DNA of 64,000 bases from an uncultured Oscillospiraceae bacterium (GCA_910587395.1 CAJULJ010000005.1:1-64000), one strand, 5' to 3'; positions 9,040 through 18,392 are shown, numbered from the stretch's first letter. Translations and numbers: made by a program. The notes: generated by a model from the sequence alone, not told the origin.

Positions 9040-10932
9040 TTACTCGCTGACGGTGCAGTACATGAAGTACTTGTAGCCCAGGGGGTTGGAGAAGAAGCCG
9101 TCCACGCTGCTGTTGAGCATATAGATGTCGGTGTAGAAATACAGCGGCACGATGCAGCCGGTGCTCATCAGCATGTCCTCAGCCATGTGCATCAGCTCAT
9201 AGCGGGTGTCATCATCGGCACAGCTCTTGATGGTGGCGATCAGCACGTCATAGGTCTGGGCCCAGGTGCCGTTCTCCACCTTGATGTCCTCATAGCCCAG
9301 TCCGGTCAGGTCCAGGTTGTACATGGCCAGGTCCTTGTGGTCGCCCTTGCCGTACTGGATGTCGTTGTTGCCGGAAGCGGTGACCCACATATCCAGGAAG
9401 CAGATGGGGTCGTTGTAGTCGGCCAGCCAGCCGTTACGGGCCATGGAGTAGTCGCCGTTCTTACGGGTGTTCAGGAAGGTGTTCCACTCCTGGTTCTCCA
9501 GGGTCATGTTGACGCCCACGCCGCTCAGGGCAGCCTGGATATACTCGCCGATGGCCTTGTGGCCCTCGCTGGTGTTGTACAGGTAGGTCAGAGCGGGGAT
9601 GTCGGTGAACTTGCCGGTGGCCTCGTCATAGGTGTAGTACTTCTTCAGCACCTCCACGGCGGCGGCGAAGTTGTCCTCCAGAGCGTCCACGCTGACGTCG
9701 TAGTAGCCGTCATAGTCGCTGCTGGTGCCGGCGGTCTGATAGAACTGGGTGCCGTCGGGGTTGGTCATGCCCATGGCCACGAAGGAGGAGGCGGGAACCT
9801 GACCGGCCTGGCCGATCTCTTCCACGATATAGTTGCGGTCCAGCAGCAGGGCCATGGCGTTGCGGATCTCGGCCTTGGCCTTCTCGGCCTCAACGCCGGT
9901 GAGGGTGCTGGAGGCGGGCAGGATGTTCTCGTTGACGTTCCAGCAGGCGTAGTAGGTGCCGATCTGGCCCGCCACCACGAACTCGTCGGGATAGTTGGCC
10001 TTCAGGTTGGCGATCTCGTTGGTGGGCACGTCGTCGATGAGCAGCCAGCTGCCGTTCTGGAAATTGGTCAGCATGTTGTTCTGGTCGTCGGACAGATAGA
10101 ACTCAATCTTGTCCATGAGGATGGAGTCCGCGTCATGATAGTGCTCGTTCTTCTCCAGGGTGATGACGCTGTTGTGGTCCCAGCCGGTCATGGTGTAGGG
10201 GCCGTTGGAGACATAGGTGGAGGGATCGGTGGCCCAGGCCTCGTCGGACACCACGTCCTCACGCACGGGGAAGTAGGCGGGGAAGGCCAGCAGCTCGTCC
10301 CAGTAGGCCACGGCGTTTGCCAGAGTGACCTCCAGGGTCTTATCATCAATGGCCTTGACGTTCAGGGTGGCGTCGGGGTTGGCAAACTCATCCGTATCGT
10401 TGCCCTGCTCGTCCTTAACCATCTCCCAGATGGCGGCGTAGCCGTCCACAACCTCGAACATATAGCCATAGTCGGCGGCCAGGTCGGTGCCGGCGGCGCG
10501 GTTCCAGGCAAACACGAAGTCGTTAGCGGTGACGGCCTGGCCGTCGGACCAGGTCACGCCGTCCTTTAGGGTGTAGGTGTAGGTGACGGTGCCGTCGGCA
10601 TTCGCCACGCCCTCAGGCAGCTCGGTGGCGGCGTCAGCCACGATCACCAGGTTGCCGCTGTCGTCCTGGGCCCACTTGGCCAGGCCGGAGAACAGGTGGG
10701 ACACCAGGGTGGCGCCATCCACGGCGGAGTTCAGGGCGGGATCAATGGTGTCGGGCTCGGAGGCGATGCACACCGCGATGGAGGAGGCGCCGCCATTGCT
10801 GCTGGGGGCGCTGCTCTCGGTGCCGGCGCTGCTGGCATTGGGGTTCGCGCTCTCGGCAGCCGGACTGCCGCTACAGGCAGCCAGGCTCAGCACCATGGCG
10901 CAGGCCAGGAGCAGAGACAGGATCTTCTTCAT
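9040..10932 (-). CDS. family 5 peptide-binding lipoprotein (system 2)
   Basis: 630 aa, long for the family but typical of OppA-like proteins. Signal peptide MKKILSLLLACAMVLSLAAC with lipobox cysteine C20, then a Ser/Asn/Ala-rich linker and SBP_bac_5 features (YTLKDGVTWSDGQAVTAND; SNGPYTMTGWD). It is the last gene of the operon, after the OppF-type ATPase, rather than the first. A GGAAGGAAG site precedes the ATG. A hairpin between the ATPase and this gene (10989-11018) may adjust relative expression. Confidence 0.92.
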   Translation of the reverse strand: MKKILSLLLACAMVLSLAACSGSPAAESANPNASSAGTESSAPSSNGGASSIAVCIASEPDTIDPALNSAVDGATLVSHLFSGLAKWAQDDSGNLVIVADAATELPEGVANADGTVTYTYTLKDGVTWSDGQAVTANDFVFAWNRAAGTDLAADYGYMFEVVDGYAAIWEMVKDEQGNDTDEFANPDATLNVKAIDDKTLEVTLANAVAYWDELLAFPAYFPVREDVVSDEAWATDPSTYVSNGPYTMTGWDHNSVITLEKNEHYHDADSILMDKIEFYLSDDQNNMLTNFQNGSWLLIDDVPTNEIANLKANYPDEFVVAGQIGTYYACWNVNENILPASSTLTGVEAEKAKAEIRNAMALLLDRNYIVEEIGQAGQVPASSFVAMGMTNPDGTQFYQTAGTSSDYDGYYDVSVDALEDNFAAAVEVLKKYYTYDEATGKFTDIPALTYLYNTSEGHKAIGEYIQAALSGVGVNMTLENQEWNTFLNTRKNGDYSMARNGWLADYNDPICFLDMWVTASGNNDIQYGKGDHKDLAMYNLDLTGLGYEDIKVENGTWAQTYDVLIATIKSCADDDTRYELMHMAEDMLMSTGCIVPLYFYTDIYMLNSSVDGFFSNPLGYKYFMYCTVSE

Positions 10933-10988
10933 TTACATTCTTCCTTCCTTTACAATTTCGTACTGATTTGTACTTATTTTTCAAAATA

Positions 10989-11018
10989 CGCGGTCCCGGC
11001 AGGGGATTCCCCGCCGCG
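10989..11018 (-). other. intercistronic stem-loop before the system 2 binding protein
   Basis: Outer CGCGG/CCGCG pairing (10989-10993 with 11014-11018) and inner GGGG-ATT-CCCC (11002-11012). No T-run follows, so it looks like an mRNA processing or stabilising hairpin rather than a terminator. Only the sequence is seen; function is inferred. Confidence 0.5.
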
Positions 11019-11034
11019 CATATGATGAAACGGG

Positions 11035-12021
11035 TCAATTCACCTCAGCCGTCCGGTGGCAGGCCACGAAGTGGCCCTTCTCCACCTCCTTGAAGGTGGG
11101 CATCTCCGCCGCGCACTGCTCGGTGGCGTACTGGCAGCGGGTGCGGAAGGGGCAGCCGGAGGGCGCGTTGAGGGGGCTGGGGATGTCGCCGGACAGGACG
11201 ATACGCTGGTTGGCCCGGGCCACCTTGGGGTCGGGCACCGGCACCGCCGACAGCAGCGACTTGGAGTAGGGGTGCAGCGGACGCTCATAGATCTCCGCCG
11301 CGTCCGCCAGCTCCACCATTTTGCCCAGATACATCACGGCGATGCGGTCGCTGATATGGCGCACCACCAGCAGGTCGTGGGCAATGAAGAGGTAGGTCAG
11401 CCCCAGCTTATCCTGGAGCTCGTCGAACATGTTGATGACCTGGGCCTGGATCGACACGTCCAGGGCGGACACCGGCTCGTCGCACACGATGAAGTCCGGG
11501 TTCACCGCCAGGGACCGGGCGATGCCGATGCGCTGGCGCTGTCCGCCGGAGAACTCATGGGCGTACCGGGAGGCGTGCTCGCTGTTCAACCCCACGTGGC
11601 CCATCAGCTCCAGGATGCGGTCCATCCGCTCCTGCTTCGTGTTGTACAGCTTGTGGATGTCCAGCGGCTCGCCAATGATGTCGGACACCGTCATGCGGGG
11701 GTTCAGGGAGGAGTAGGGGTCCTGGAACACCATGGTGGCCTTTTTGCGGAATTCGTGGATGTCCGCCTTGGTCTCCAGCTTTTTGCCGTCGTACCAGACC
11801 TCGCCGCCGGTGGGCTTATAGAGGTGGAGGAGGGTCCGGCCCACGGTGGTCTTGCCGCAGCCCGACTCGCCCACCAGACCCAGGGTCTCCCCCCTGTTGA
11901 TGGAGAAGGACACGCCGTCCACCGCCTTCAGCGGCTTGGACTTGAACATCCCCATGCTGATATTGAAGTATTCCTTCAGGTTCTTGACCTCAATCAGGGG
12001 CCGGTTCACCTGCTCACTCAT
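11035..12021 (-). CDS. oligopeptide ABC transporter ATPase, OppF type (system 2)
   Basis: 328 aa. Walker A GESGCGKTTVGRT, signature FSGGQRQRIGIARS, Walker [14 protein letters not shown]-loop IAHDL, and the Opp C-terminal extension with CPFRTRCQYATEQC. Begins 8 bp inside the OppD gene (overlap), indicating coupled translation. Paralogous to, but clearly different in sequence from, the OppF of system 1. Confidence 0.93.
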   Translation of the reverse strand: MSEQVNRPLIEVKNLKEYFNISMGMFKSKPLKAVDGVSFSINRGETLGLVGESGCGKTTVGRTLLHLYKPTGGEVWYDGKKLETKADIHEFRKKATMVFQDPYSSLNPRMTVSDIIGEPLDIHKLYNTKQERMDRILELMGHVGLNSEHASRYAHEFSGGQRQRIGIARSLAVNPDFIVCDEPVSALDVSIQAQVINMFDELQDKLGLTYLFIAHDLLVVRHISDRIAVMYLGKMVELADAAEIYERPLHPYSKSLLSAVPVPDPKVARANQRIVLSGDIPSPLNAPSGCPFRTRCQYATEQCAAEMPTFKEVEKGHFVACHRTAEVN

Positions 12022-13027
12022 GGCTCGCGCCCCCTTCCAGCTTGATGGAGCCGTCCTCCACGCCCTGCTTCACGTTCATCCAGCAGGCGGCGCGGTGGTC
12101 GTCGTTGAGCTGCATGGCCTCGCAGCGCTCCTTGATGCAGATCTTCATGGCCGCGTCGCACCGGGGGGCGAAGGGACAGCCCGCCGGCATGTTCAGCAGG
12201 TCGATGGGGGTGCCGGTGATGGGCTGGAGCTTCTTCCCCGCCGTGTTGGCGGTGGGGATGGAGCGCATCAGGCCCTTGGTGTACTCGTGGCAGGGATTGT
12301 AGAAGATCTCGTCGGCGGTACCCTGCTCGCAGATGGAGCCGGCGTACATGACGACGACCTCGTCGCACATCTGGGCCACCACGCCCAGATCGTGGGTAAT
12401 CATAATGATGGCCATGCCCAGCTCCTTTTGCAGGGTGCCCATCAGCTCCAGAATCTGGGCCTGGATGGTCACGTCCAGCGCGGTGGTGGGCTCGTCGGCG
12501 ATGAGGATGTCCGGCTCACAGGCCAGGGCCATGGCGATCATCACCCGCTGGCGCATACCGCCGGAAAACTCGAAGGGATACTGCTTCATCCGCTTCTCCG
12601 GCTCGTTGACGTTGACCAGCCGGAGCATCTCCACCGCCCGGTCCCAGGCCTCCTTCTTGTTCCGGTTGGTGTGGAGCAGGATGGCCTCCATCAGCTGCCT
12701 GCCGATGGTATAGGTGGGGTTGAGGGAGGTCATGGGGTCCTGGAAGATGATGGAGATTTTGTTGCCGCGGACGGTCTTCATCACCTTTTCCCCGGCGCCC
12801 ACCAGCTCCTGCCCGTCCAGCTTGATGGAGCCGGACACAATCCTGCCAGTGCCCGCCAGAATCTGCATGATGGAATAGGCGGTGACGGACTTGCCGGAGC
12901 CGGACTCGCCCACGATGCCCAGCACCTTCCCCCGGTCCAGGAAAAAGGATACGCCGTTGACCGCTTTTACCTCGCCCGCGTCGGTAAAGAAGGAGGTGTG
13001 CAGGTCTTTTACTTCTAACAGAGACAT
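12014..13027 (-). CDS. oligopeptide ABC transporter ATPase, OppD type (system 2)
   Basis: 337 aa. Walker [14 protein letters not shown], signature [15 protein letters not shown], Walker [14 protein letters not shown]-loop ITHDLG, and a C-terminal cysteine set (CPFAPRCDAAMKIC) of the Opp/Dpp extension. Start has an AAGGAG site. It lies between the OppC permease and the overlapping OppF gene, the canonical order. Confidence 0.93.
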   Translation of the reverse strand: MSLLEVKDLHTSFFTDAGEVKAVNGVSFFLDRGKVLGIVGESGSGKSVTAYSIMQILAGTGRIVSGSIKLDGQELVGAGEKVMKTVRGNKISIIFQDPMTSLNPTYTIGRQLMEAILLHTNRNKKEAWDRAVEMLRLVNVNEPEKRMKQYPFEFSGGMRQRVMIAMALACEPDILIADEPTTALDVTIQAQILELMGTLQKELGMAIIMITHDLGVVAQMCDEVVVMYAGSICEQGTADEIFYNPCHEYTKGLMRSIPTANTAGKKLQPITGTPIDLLNMPAGCPFAPRCDAAMKICIKERCEAMQLNDDHRAACWMNVKQGVEDGSIKLEGGASHE

Positions 13028-13046
13028 GGTCGCACGCTCCTTTCCG

Positions 13047-14105
13047 TTATGCGTTCAGTTTGGGGTCAAAGGCGTCCCGCAGGCCGTCGCCCAGCAGGTT
13101 CAGGGACAGCACGATCAGCGAGATCACGATGGCCGGAATCACCAGCCGGTAGGAATAGGACGTGATGCCGTTCAGCGCGTCCGAGGCCAGGGAGCCCAGG
13201 GAGGGCATGGGGGCGTTGACGCCCAGGCCCAGGAAGGACAGGTAGCTCTCGGTGAAGATGGCGCTGGGAATCTGCAAAGCGGTGGAGATGATGACCACGC
13301 TGATGCAGTTGGGGATCAGGTGCTTGGAGATAATCCAGCTGCCCTTGGCCCCGGCGGCCTGGGCGGCCAGCACGTACTCCTGCTCCCGCAGGGAGAGGAT
13401 CTGTCCGCGGATCAGTCGGGACATGGACACCCAGTACAGCAGCGCGAACACGATGAACAGGCTGAGGATGTTGGTGCCGATCTTCTCAAAGACCGTCCCC
13501 ACCAGGATGTCGTCAGGCAGGGCCGCCTTCAGCACCGTTGCCAGCAGGATGACCATGAGCATGTCGGGCAGGGAGTAGATCATGTCCACAATACGCATGA
13601 TCACCAGGTCCACCTTCCCGCCGCAGTAGCCTGCCACCGAGCCCACCAGTATTCCGATGACCAGCACAATGATGCTGGCGAAGAAGCCCACCGACAGGGA
13701 GATGCGGGTGCCGTACACCACGCGGATGAAGTAGTCGCGCCCGGCGGCGTCGGTGCCAAACACATGGGGGAAGACCTTCTCCCCCGCGTCAATCATGGCC
13801 TGCTCCGTTGTGCCGTAGGCGAAGGGGGCCAGATTGTTATAGGAGGCGTCCACCCGCTTCCCCGGAACCACGCCCAGCTGCTGCTCATAGGAGTAGGGCC
13901 AGAAGAAGGGCAGGATAATGGAGGCCAGGGTGATGAGGATGATGGCCATCAGGCTGACCGTAGCCACTTTATTTTTCAGCAGGCGCTTCACACCGTCCTT
14001 GAAGAAGGTGGACGACGGGCGCATCTGCACCATATATGCCTTATCCTCCTCCGAGGCGGGCAGGAACGCGTCCACGTCCACATGGAGGCTGAATGGTTTT
14101 TTCAT
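13047..14105 (-). CDS. oligopeptide ABC transporter permease, OppC type (system 2)
   Basis: 352 aa, longer than most OppC proteins because of a large external segment between helix 1 (near 45-68) and helix 2; that segment holds HVFGTDAAGRDYFIRVVYG, the OppC hallmark. Further helices and the EAA loop follow (ISKHLIPNCISVVII). Strong AAGGGGGAG site. Forms the membrane channel with OppB encoded immediately upstream. Confidence 0.93.
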   Translation of the reverse strand: MKKPFSLHVDVDAFLPASEEDKAYMVQMRPSSTFFKDGVKRLLKNKVATVSLMAIILITLASIILPFFWPYSYEQQLGVVPGKRVDASYNNLAPFAYGTTEQAMIDAGEKVFPHVFGTDAAGRDYFIRVVYGTRISLSVGFFASIIVLVIGILVGSVAGYCGGKVDLVIMRIVDMIYSLPDMLMVILLATVLKAALPDDILVGTVFEKIGTNILSLFIVFALLYWVSMSRLIRGQILSLREQEYVLAAQAAGAKGSWIISKHLIPNCISVVIISTALQIPSAIFTESYLSFLGLGVNAPMPSLGSLASDALNGITSYSYRLVIPAIVISLIVLSLNLLGDGLRDAFDPKLNA

Positions 14106-14118
14106 CTCGATCTCCCCC

Positions 14119-15057
14119 TTATTCCAGCGTGATCCTGGGATCGACCACTTTGTAGAGAATATCGCTCACCAGATTCATCACCACAATGAGCACGGCCAGC
14201 ACAATGGTGGTGCCCATAATCAAGGGATAATCCCGCCCGGTGATGCTGCTGACGAAATAGCGGCCGATGCCGGGCACGGCGAAAATCTGCTCCACCACCA
14301 GCGAGCCGGTGACAATATAGGCCAGCATGGGGCCCACATAGGTGATGACCGGGATGAGGGAATTCTTCAGCGCGTGGCCGAAGATCACCCGCCAGCCGGA
14401 CACGCCCTTGGCCCGGGCGGTGCGGATATAATCCTGCCCCAGCACGTCCAGCATGGAGGAGCGGGTGAGCCGGGTGATATACGCCGCCGGATACAGGGCC
14501 AGGGTGATGACGGGCAGCACCAGCCCCGCCGGGCCGGACTGTGCGGAGCCGTTTGCCGGCAGCAGCGACAGCTTGACCACAAATACCACCATCAGCAGCG
14601 AACCCATGATGAACGAGGGCATGGACACAAAGGCGGTGGTGATCACCATAATCACCCGGTCAATGATCTTGTTGCGCCGCAGGGCGGCCACAGCCCCCAG
14701 TACCACCCCCGTCACCAGCGCGATGCCGGCGGCGATGAGGCCCAGTTTCACGGAGGTCTTCATGCCCTCCACGATGACGCTGGCCACGGTGCGCCCGCGC
14801 AGCTTGATGGACGGACCGAAGTCATGGCGCAGGATAATGTCGCCCAGGTAGGTGATATACTGCTCAAGCACCGGCTTATCCATGCCGTATTTGGCCTCCA
14901 GCGCCGCCGTGACCGCCGGAGAGGTGGCCTTTTCGCCCACGAAGGGGCTGCCCGGAACGGCCTGACAGACAAAGAAGGTCACCGTGACCACCACCCACAC
15001 CGTGAGGATGGCCAGGCCGATACGTTTCAATATGTAGGCCAGCGTCTTTGTGTTCAT
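14119..15057 (-). CDS. oligopeptide ABC transporter permease, OppB type (system 2)
   Basis: 312 aa. N-terminus MNTKTLAYILKRIGLAILTV and then FFVCQAVPGSPFVGEKA are typical of OppB. Six helices by hydrophobicity; coupling region ITRLTRSSMLDVLGQDYIRTARAKG. Start 15057 preferred over 15063 because the AGGCGGG site is 6 bases away from it and directly abuts the other. First gene of the operon. Confidence 0.92.
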   Translation of the reverse strand: MNTKTLAYILKRIGLAILTVWVVVTVTFFVCQAVPGSPFVGEKATSPAVTAALEAKYGMDKPVLEQYITYLGDIILRHDFGPSIKLRGRTVASVIVEGMKTSVKLGLIAAGIALVTGVVLGAVAALRRNKIIDRVIMVITTAFVSMPSFIMGSLLMVVFVVKLSLLPANGSAQSGPAGLVLPVITLALYPAAYITRLTRSSMLDVLGQDYIRTARAKGVSGWRVIFGHALKNSLIPVITYVGPMLAYIVTGSLVVEQIFAVPGIGRYFVSSITGRDYPLIMGTTIVLAVLIVVMNLVSDILYKVVDPRITLE

Positions 15058-15108
15058 GTGCATCCCGCCTTTTTGATTTCTTGGTTGGAGGCCGTTTTTG
15101 AAGGCCCA

Positions 15109-15152
15109 TCCTCTTTTGCTTGCAAAAGAGGAGCGCAAGAGCCGGCTCTTGC
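15109..15152. repeat. two adjacent perfect palindromes upstream of peptide ABC operon 2
   Basis: Palindrome A: arms TCCTCTTTTGC (15109-15119) and its complement (15122-15132) with a 2-base centre. Palindrome B: GCAAGAGCCGGCTCTTGC (15135-15152), no loop. They sit in the 5' leader, between the promoter (15200-15228) and the oppB start. They could form an mRNA leader structure or be tandem operator sites. No regulator can be named from the sequence. Confidence 0.6.
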
Positions 15153-15199
15153 ATCCAAACCGCTCCCGCCGTCAAGGGTGCGGTTTTTATTATTTGTTT

Positions 15200-15228
15200 A
15201 TTTTATCGTACTACAGCGGAAAATGCAA
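15200..15228 (-). promoter_or_regulatory. promoter of peptide ABC operon 2
   Basis: Minus-strand TTGCAT (15228-15223), 17-bp spacer, TAAAAT (15205-15200), in an AT-rich gap. The predicted leader of about 140 nt contains the two palindromes at 15109-15152. Confidence 0.6.
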
Positions 15229-15316
15229 TTTCTTTTTTTCAAAATGCCAAAAAATTTTTGGGAGCACTGGGACGGCCTTGACAGAATGTCTGAAATGTCC
15301 ATGTTCCTGCTCTGTT

Positions 15317-16267
15317 TCAGTGCACTCTTGCCCCCCGCTCGCAGCGATTGCCCCAGGAGTCGATGAGCTCATCCCCACGGTACACGCAGATGATCTCACA
15401 GTGGTTGGAGCAGCCGCCGCAGCCGGCCTCCCGGGTGCGGAACTCCATATTTTCGACAGCAAAGTCAAACTCCCGCCGCCCGCTGCCCCGCCGGGCCAGG
15501 ATAGCCACGCCCAGTGCGCCCATCAGATGCCCGTTGGGGTCCACGATCACCTTGCAGCCCAGGGTGCGCTCAAAAGCCGCCACCACCCCCTGGTTCTTGC
15601 TGACGCCGCCCTGGAACACCACGGGAGAGATGATCTTCTTTCCCTTGCCCACGTTGTTCAGGTAGTTGGCGGCCACGGCGTTGCAAACGCCTGCGATGAT
15701 GTCCTCCCTGGGGTGGCCCATCTGAATCTTGTGCACCAGATCGGACTCGGCGAACACGGTGCACCGGGCGGCAATCTGGGTGGGGTGGGTGGAGCGCAGG
15801 GCGTATTCGCCGATCTCCTCCACCTCAATGCCCAGCCGCTTGGCCTGGCTGGACAGGAAGGCCCCGGTGCCCGCGGCGCACAGGGTGTTCATGGCGTAAT
15901 CCACGGCCACGCCGTTCTCCACCAGGATGATCTTGGAGTCCTGGCCGCCGATCTCCAAAATGGTGCGCACCTCGGGGTAGAAGGTGGTGGTGCCCACGGC
16001 GTGGGCGGTGATCTCGTTCTTCACCATGGTGGCCCCCAGGATGGTGCCCACCAGCTTGCGGGCGCTGCCGGTGGTGCCGGTGGCCACGATCTTGTAGCTC
16101 TCCTTGTCAAACTGCTCCTCCAGCAGACGCACCAGCTCCTTCACCGCGCCGATGGGGTCGCCCTGGGTCCAGATATACCGGCTGGCCAGGATGTTGTTCT
16201 TCTTGTCGATGATGACACCCTTGGTGGAGATGGACCCCACGTCGATGCCTAAATACGCGTGTTCCAA
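15317..16267 (-). CDS. 2-hydroxyacyl-CoA dehydratase activase (BadF/HgdC family ATPase)
   Basis: 316 aa. ASKHA-fold ATPase: phosphate-1 GIDVGSISTKGVI (residues ~7-19), GTTGSARKL, EIGGQDSKII, and LCAAGTGAFL. The two cysteines that ligate the shared [4Fe-4S] of HgdC dimers are present (the C of LCAAGTG and of ARCTVFAESD). A further Cys-rich tail (CGGCSNHCEIICV) extends beyond classical HgdC. Such proteins drive ATP-dependent electron transfer to a dehydratase. The start is TTG, 1 base after the preceding stop, with AAGG in the preceding gene. No dehydratase alpha/beta pair is next to it, so the client enzyme is unknown; it may act with the two following family proteins. Confidence 0.85.
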   Translation of the reverse strand: MEHAYLGIDVGSISTKGVIIDKKNNILASRYIWTQGDPIGAVKELVRLLEEQFDKESYKIVATGTTGSARKLVGTILGATMVKNEITAHAVGTTTFYPEVRTILEIGGQDSKIILVENGVAVDYAMNTLCAAGTGAFLSSQAKRLGIEVEEIGEYALRSTHPTQIAARCTVFAESDLVHKIQMGHPREDIIAGVCNAVAANYLNNVGKGKKIISPVVFQGGVSKNQGVVAAFERTLGCKVIVDPNGHLMGALGVAILARRGSGRREFDFAVENMEFRTREAGCGGCSNHCEIICVYRGDELIDSWGNRCERGARVH

Positions 16268-16268
16268 C

Positions 16269-17348
16269 TTAGAGTACCTTCTTTCTCATCTCAATCATGT
16301 CGTAGAACGCCTCCAGCCGGGTCATAAGCCCCACATCGCTGGTCTGGGCGTCATAGGTCAGGTAGAGCACGGGAATTTTGTAATCCGCGCTGATGTTTTG
16401 CAGCACCGGCATCACGTCGATCTCCGGCGTGCAGGTGGCGGACTTGATGTGGACCAGCCCGTCATACCCCCGCTCGGCGCACTCCCGAGCGTACCAGATG
16501 TTGGCGGTGGAGGTGGGGCCCATGTCGTACCGGCACAGGTCCTGAATCTTTACCCGCAGGTTCTTCTGCCCGCTGCCGTAGCGCAGAAACTGGTTGGTCA
16601 CGTTCATCCAGCGATGGACCTCCACCCGCATGTCCGCCAGCTTCTGCTCCAGCTCCAGGTTGGAAAAGGCGTCCATGGCGGTGTAGAACTCGCCCACAAT
16701 GCCCACCCTCAAGGGCCGCTGGGGCTTGTCCAGCGGAACGGACTGCATCGCCCGCTTGGCCGCCCGGTAGCCCGCCTCCACATCCGCGCGGGCTTGAGCG
16801 GTATACATGGCGGTGAGAAAATCCTGATACGCCTGCTTATACTGCCCGTCCGTGGCGTCAAACCCACAGTTTTTGTAGTATTCGCAGGTGATCTCGTCCA
16901 CATACTCCGTCATCCGCAGCCCCTCCATGAACCGGGCCAGGAACCGGGCCGGATTGGCCTTGGGGTTGAACCGCTTCACAATGCGAAGGTATTCCTTCTT
17001 CTTGCCCATGTCGTACTCAGACAGGTTGATGAAATCAAACTGATAGCCCAGATCCCGCAGAATCTGCTCCAGCAGCTCCCCGTAATACCCCAGGCGGCAA
17101 AGCCCGTGGGTCATGAGCAGGGTGTCCGCCCCCGCCTCCAGCGCTTCGATCATGCTGCCCAGCATGGTCTTGAAGGGGGTGCACACGAAATCCGGGCTGT
17201 ATTTTGTCCCCAGCTCCATGGTCCGCTTGGTGAGCACCGGCGGCATGACATATTTACACCCCAGCGCCTGCTCCACAATGTACTTGAAGGCGCAGTTGTA
17301 CTCCGCGTACCGGGGGAAGGAGACGTTCCTCATTTTCGCTTCGGCCAT
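16269..17348 (-). CDS. 2-hydroxyglutaryl-CoA dehydratase-like protein (activase-associated)
   Basis: 359 aa. Resembles the dehydratase D-component-like domain found in large BadF/DUF2229 activase proteins: cysteines in KYSPDFVCTPFKTMLG, THGLCRLGYYGE and SATCTPEIDV could hold an Fe-S cluster. Its start codon overlaps the preceding stop (TAATG) and it is followed after 1 base by the activase gene, so the three genes form a tight unit. Substrate and reaction are not deducible; a partner or acceptor for activase electrons is the likely role. Confidence 0.75.
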   Translation of the reverse strand: MAEAKMRNVSFPRYAEYNCAFKYIVEQALGCKYVMPPVLTKRTMELGTKYSPDFVCTPFKTMLGSMIEALEAGADTLLMTHGLCRLGYYGELLEQILRDLGYQFDFINLSEYDMGKKKEYLRIVKRFNPKANPARFLARFMEGLRMTEYVDEITCEYYKNCGFDATDGQYKQAYQDFLTAMYTAQARADVEAGYRAAKRAMQSVPLDKPQRPLRVGIVGEFYTAMDAFSNLELEQKLADMRVEVHRWMNVTNQFLRYGSGQKNLRVKIQDLCRYDMGPTSTANIWYARECAERGYDGLVHIKSATCTPEIDVMPVLQNISADYKIPVLYLTYDAQTSDVGLMTRLEAFYDMIEMRKKVL

Positions 17349-18280
17349 TACAGCTTCCCCTCCTTAAAGCGGATGATGTCGATAAAGCTCTCCAGCCGGG
17401 TCTCCACTCCGGCGGTGCCGCTCTGACTGTCCAGCACCAGGTTCAGCATGGGCACACCCTTCACCCGGCGGGTGATAAGCTCATTGACCATGGCGTCCGG
17501 TCCGCAGGGGAACGCGCTGAGCAGGATGATGCCGTCCACGTCGTTCTGGTGCATGGCGATGCCGCCCAGAATCTCCCGGTTGATCTCCCACTTGCAGGTG
17601 GGGGACAGCTCCTTGCCGCGTTTCAGCGCCGCCTCCCTGTCCACCATGTCCGCCCGGACGGGGATGACGCCCACCCGTTTCAGGTAATCGCTGACCGCCC
17701 GGCCCATATACGGGTCCTCCGCCACATAGCTGTGGGCGGCGATGAGCACCTTCATCCCCTCTTTTTTATACTGCTGCTCGTATTTCTGCACCCGCTCCTT
17801 GTGCTGGCCGAGCTCCGCCTTTTTTGCCTGCTTGTAGGCCTTCTTCGACGCCTTGGCGGTACAGCCCAGGGCCTTGCCCATCTCAACAAAGCCCTCTTCC
17901 TCGTCCTTCTTCTTCATCTCCTCGTCCACCTCGTAGGACAGGAACTTCTGCCCCGAGCCGCGGAATACGTTGCCCACCAGGTCGGGCGTGGACTCGAACC
18001 GGGTACACATGCTCCGGTGCCGCCCGAAATTGCTCACCCGGGGCGCCAGGATGTAGTCGCACTGGCCCACCAGCGCCGCCACATGGCCCAGGTAGATTTT
18101 CAGCGACAGGCACGCCTCGTCGATGGCCAGGGCCGTCCCCCGCTCCAGGATATCCCGGTCGGTGGCGGCGCTGACCACCGTCTCCATCCCCAGCTCCTGA
18201 AAGAAGGTGCGCCACAGCACCCGGTAGCGGTAGTACAGCATGGCCCGGGGCAGCCCGATTTTGATTGTCTGTGTCTCCAT
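17348..18280 (-). CDS. acyl-CoA dehydratase activase-related protein (DUF2229 family)
   Basis: 310 aa. N-terminal KIGLPRAMLYYRYRVLWRTF and later LAPRVSNFGRHRSMCTRFE and SAFPCGPDAMVNE match the DUF2229 module that in many Clostridia is fused to two activase domains in one protein of about 1,400 residues. A charged, Lys-rich helical stretch (residues ~120-175) may be a coiled coil. Start 18280 preferred to 18286 because GAGG is 8 bases from it. First gene of the three-gene activase unit, behind its own promoter. Function of DUF2229 is not established. Confidence 0.78.
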   Translation of the reverse strand: METQTIKIGLPRAMLYYRYRVLWRTFFQELGMETVVSAATDRDILERGTALAIDEACLSLKIYLGHVAALVGQCDYILAPRVSNFGRHRSMCTRFESTPDLVGNVFRGSGQKFLSYEVDEEMKKKDEEEGFVEMGKALGCTAKASKKAYKQAKKAELGQHKERVQKYEQQYKKEGMKVLIAAHSYVAEDPYMGRAVSDYLKRVGVIPVRADMVDREAALKRGKELSPTCKWEINREILGGIAMHQNDVDGIILLSAFPCGPDAMVNELITRRVKGVPMLNLVLDSQSGTAGVETRLESFIDIIRFKEGKL

Positions 18281-18352
18281 AATCATATCCTCGTATTGTC
18301 TTTGATAGACGGTCAGACTCCTGGCCGCCGGAAAAACTCCCCATGAAGCTTT

Positions 18353-18381
18353 ATTTTACTCCTTGTCCGCCCTGTTGACAA
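18353..18381 (-). promoter_or_regulatory. promoter of the activase/DUF2229 unit
   Basis: Minus-strand TTGTCA (18381-18376), 17-bp spacer, TAAAAT (18358-18353). It begins just beyond the terminator of the ECF gene. Confidence 0.7.
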
Positions 18382-18392
18382 GTCTGCTTTCC

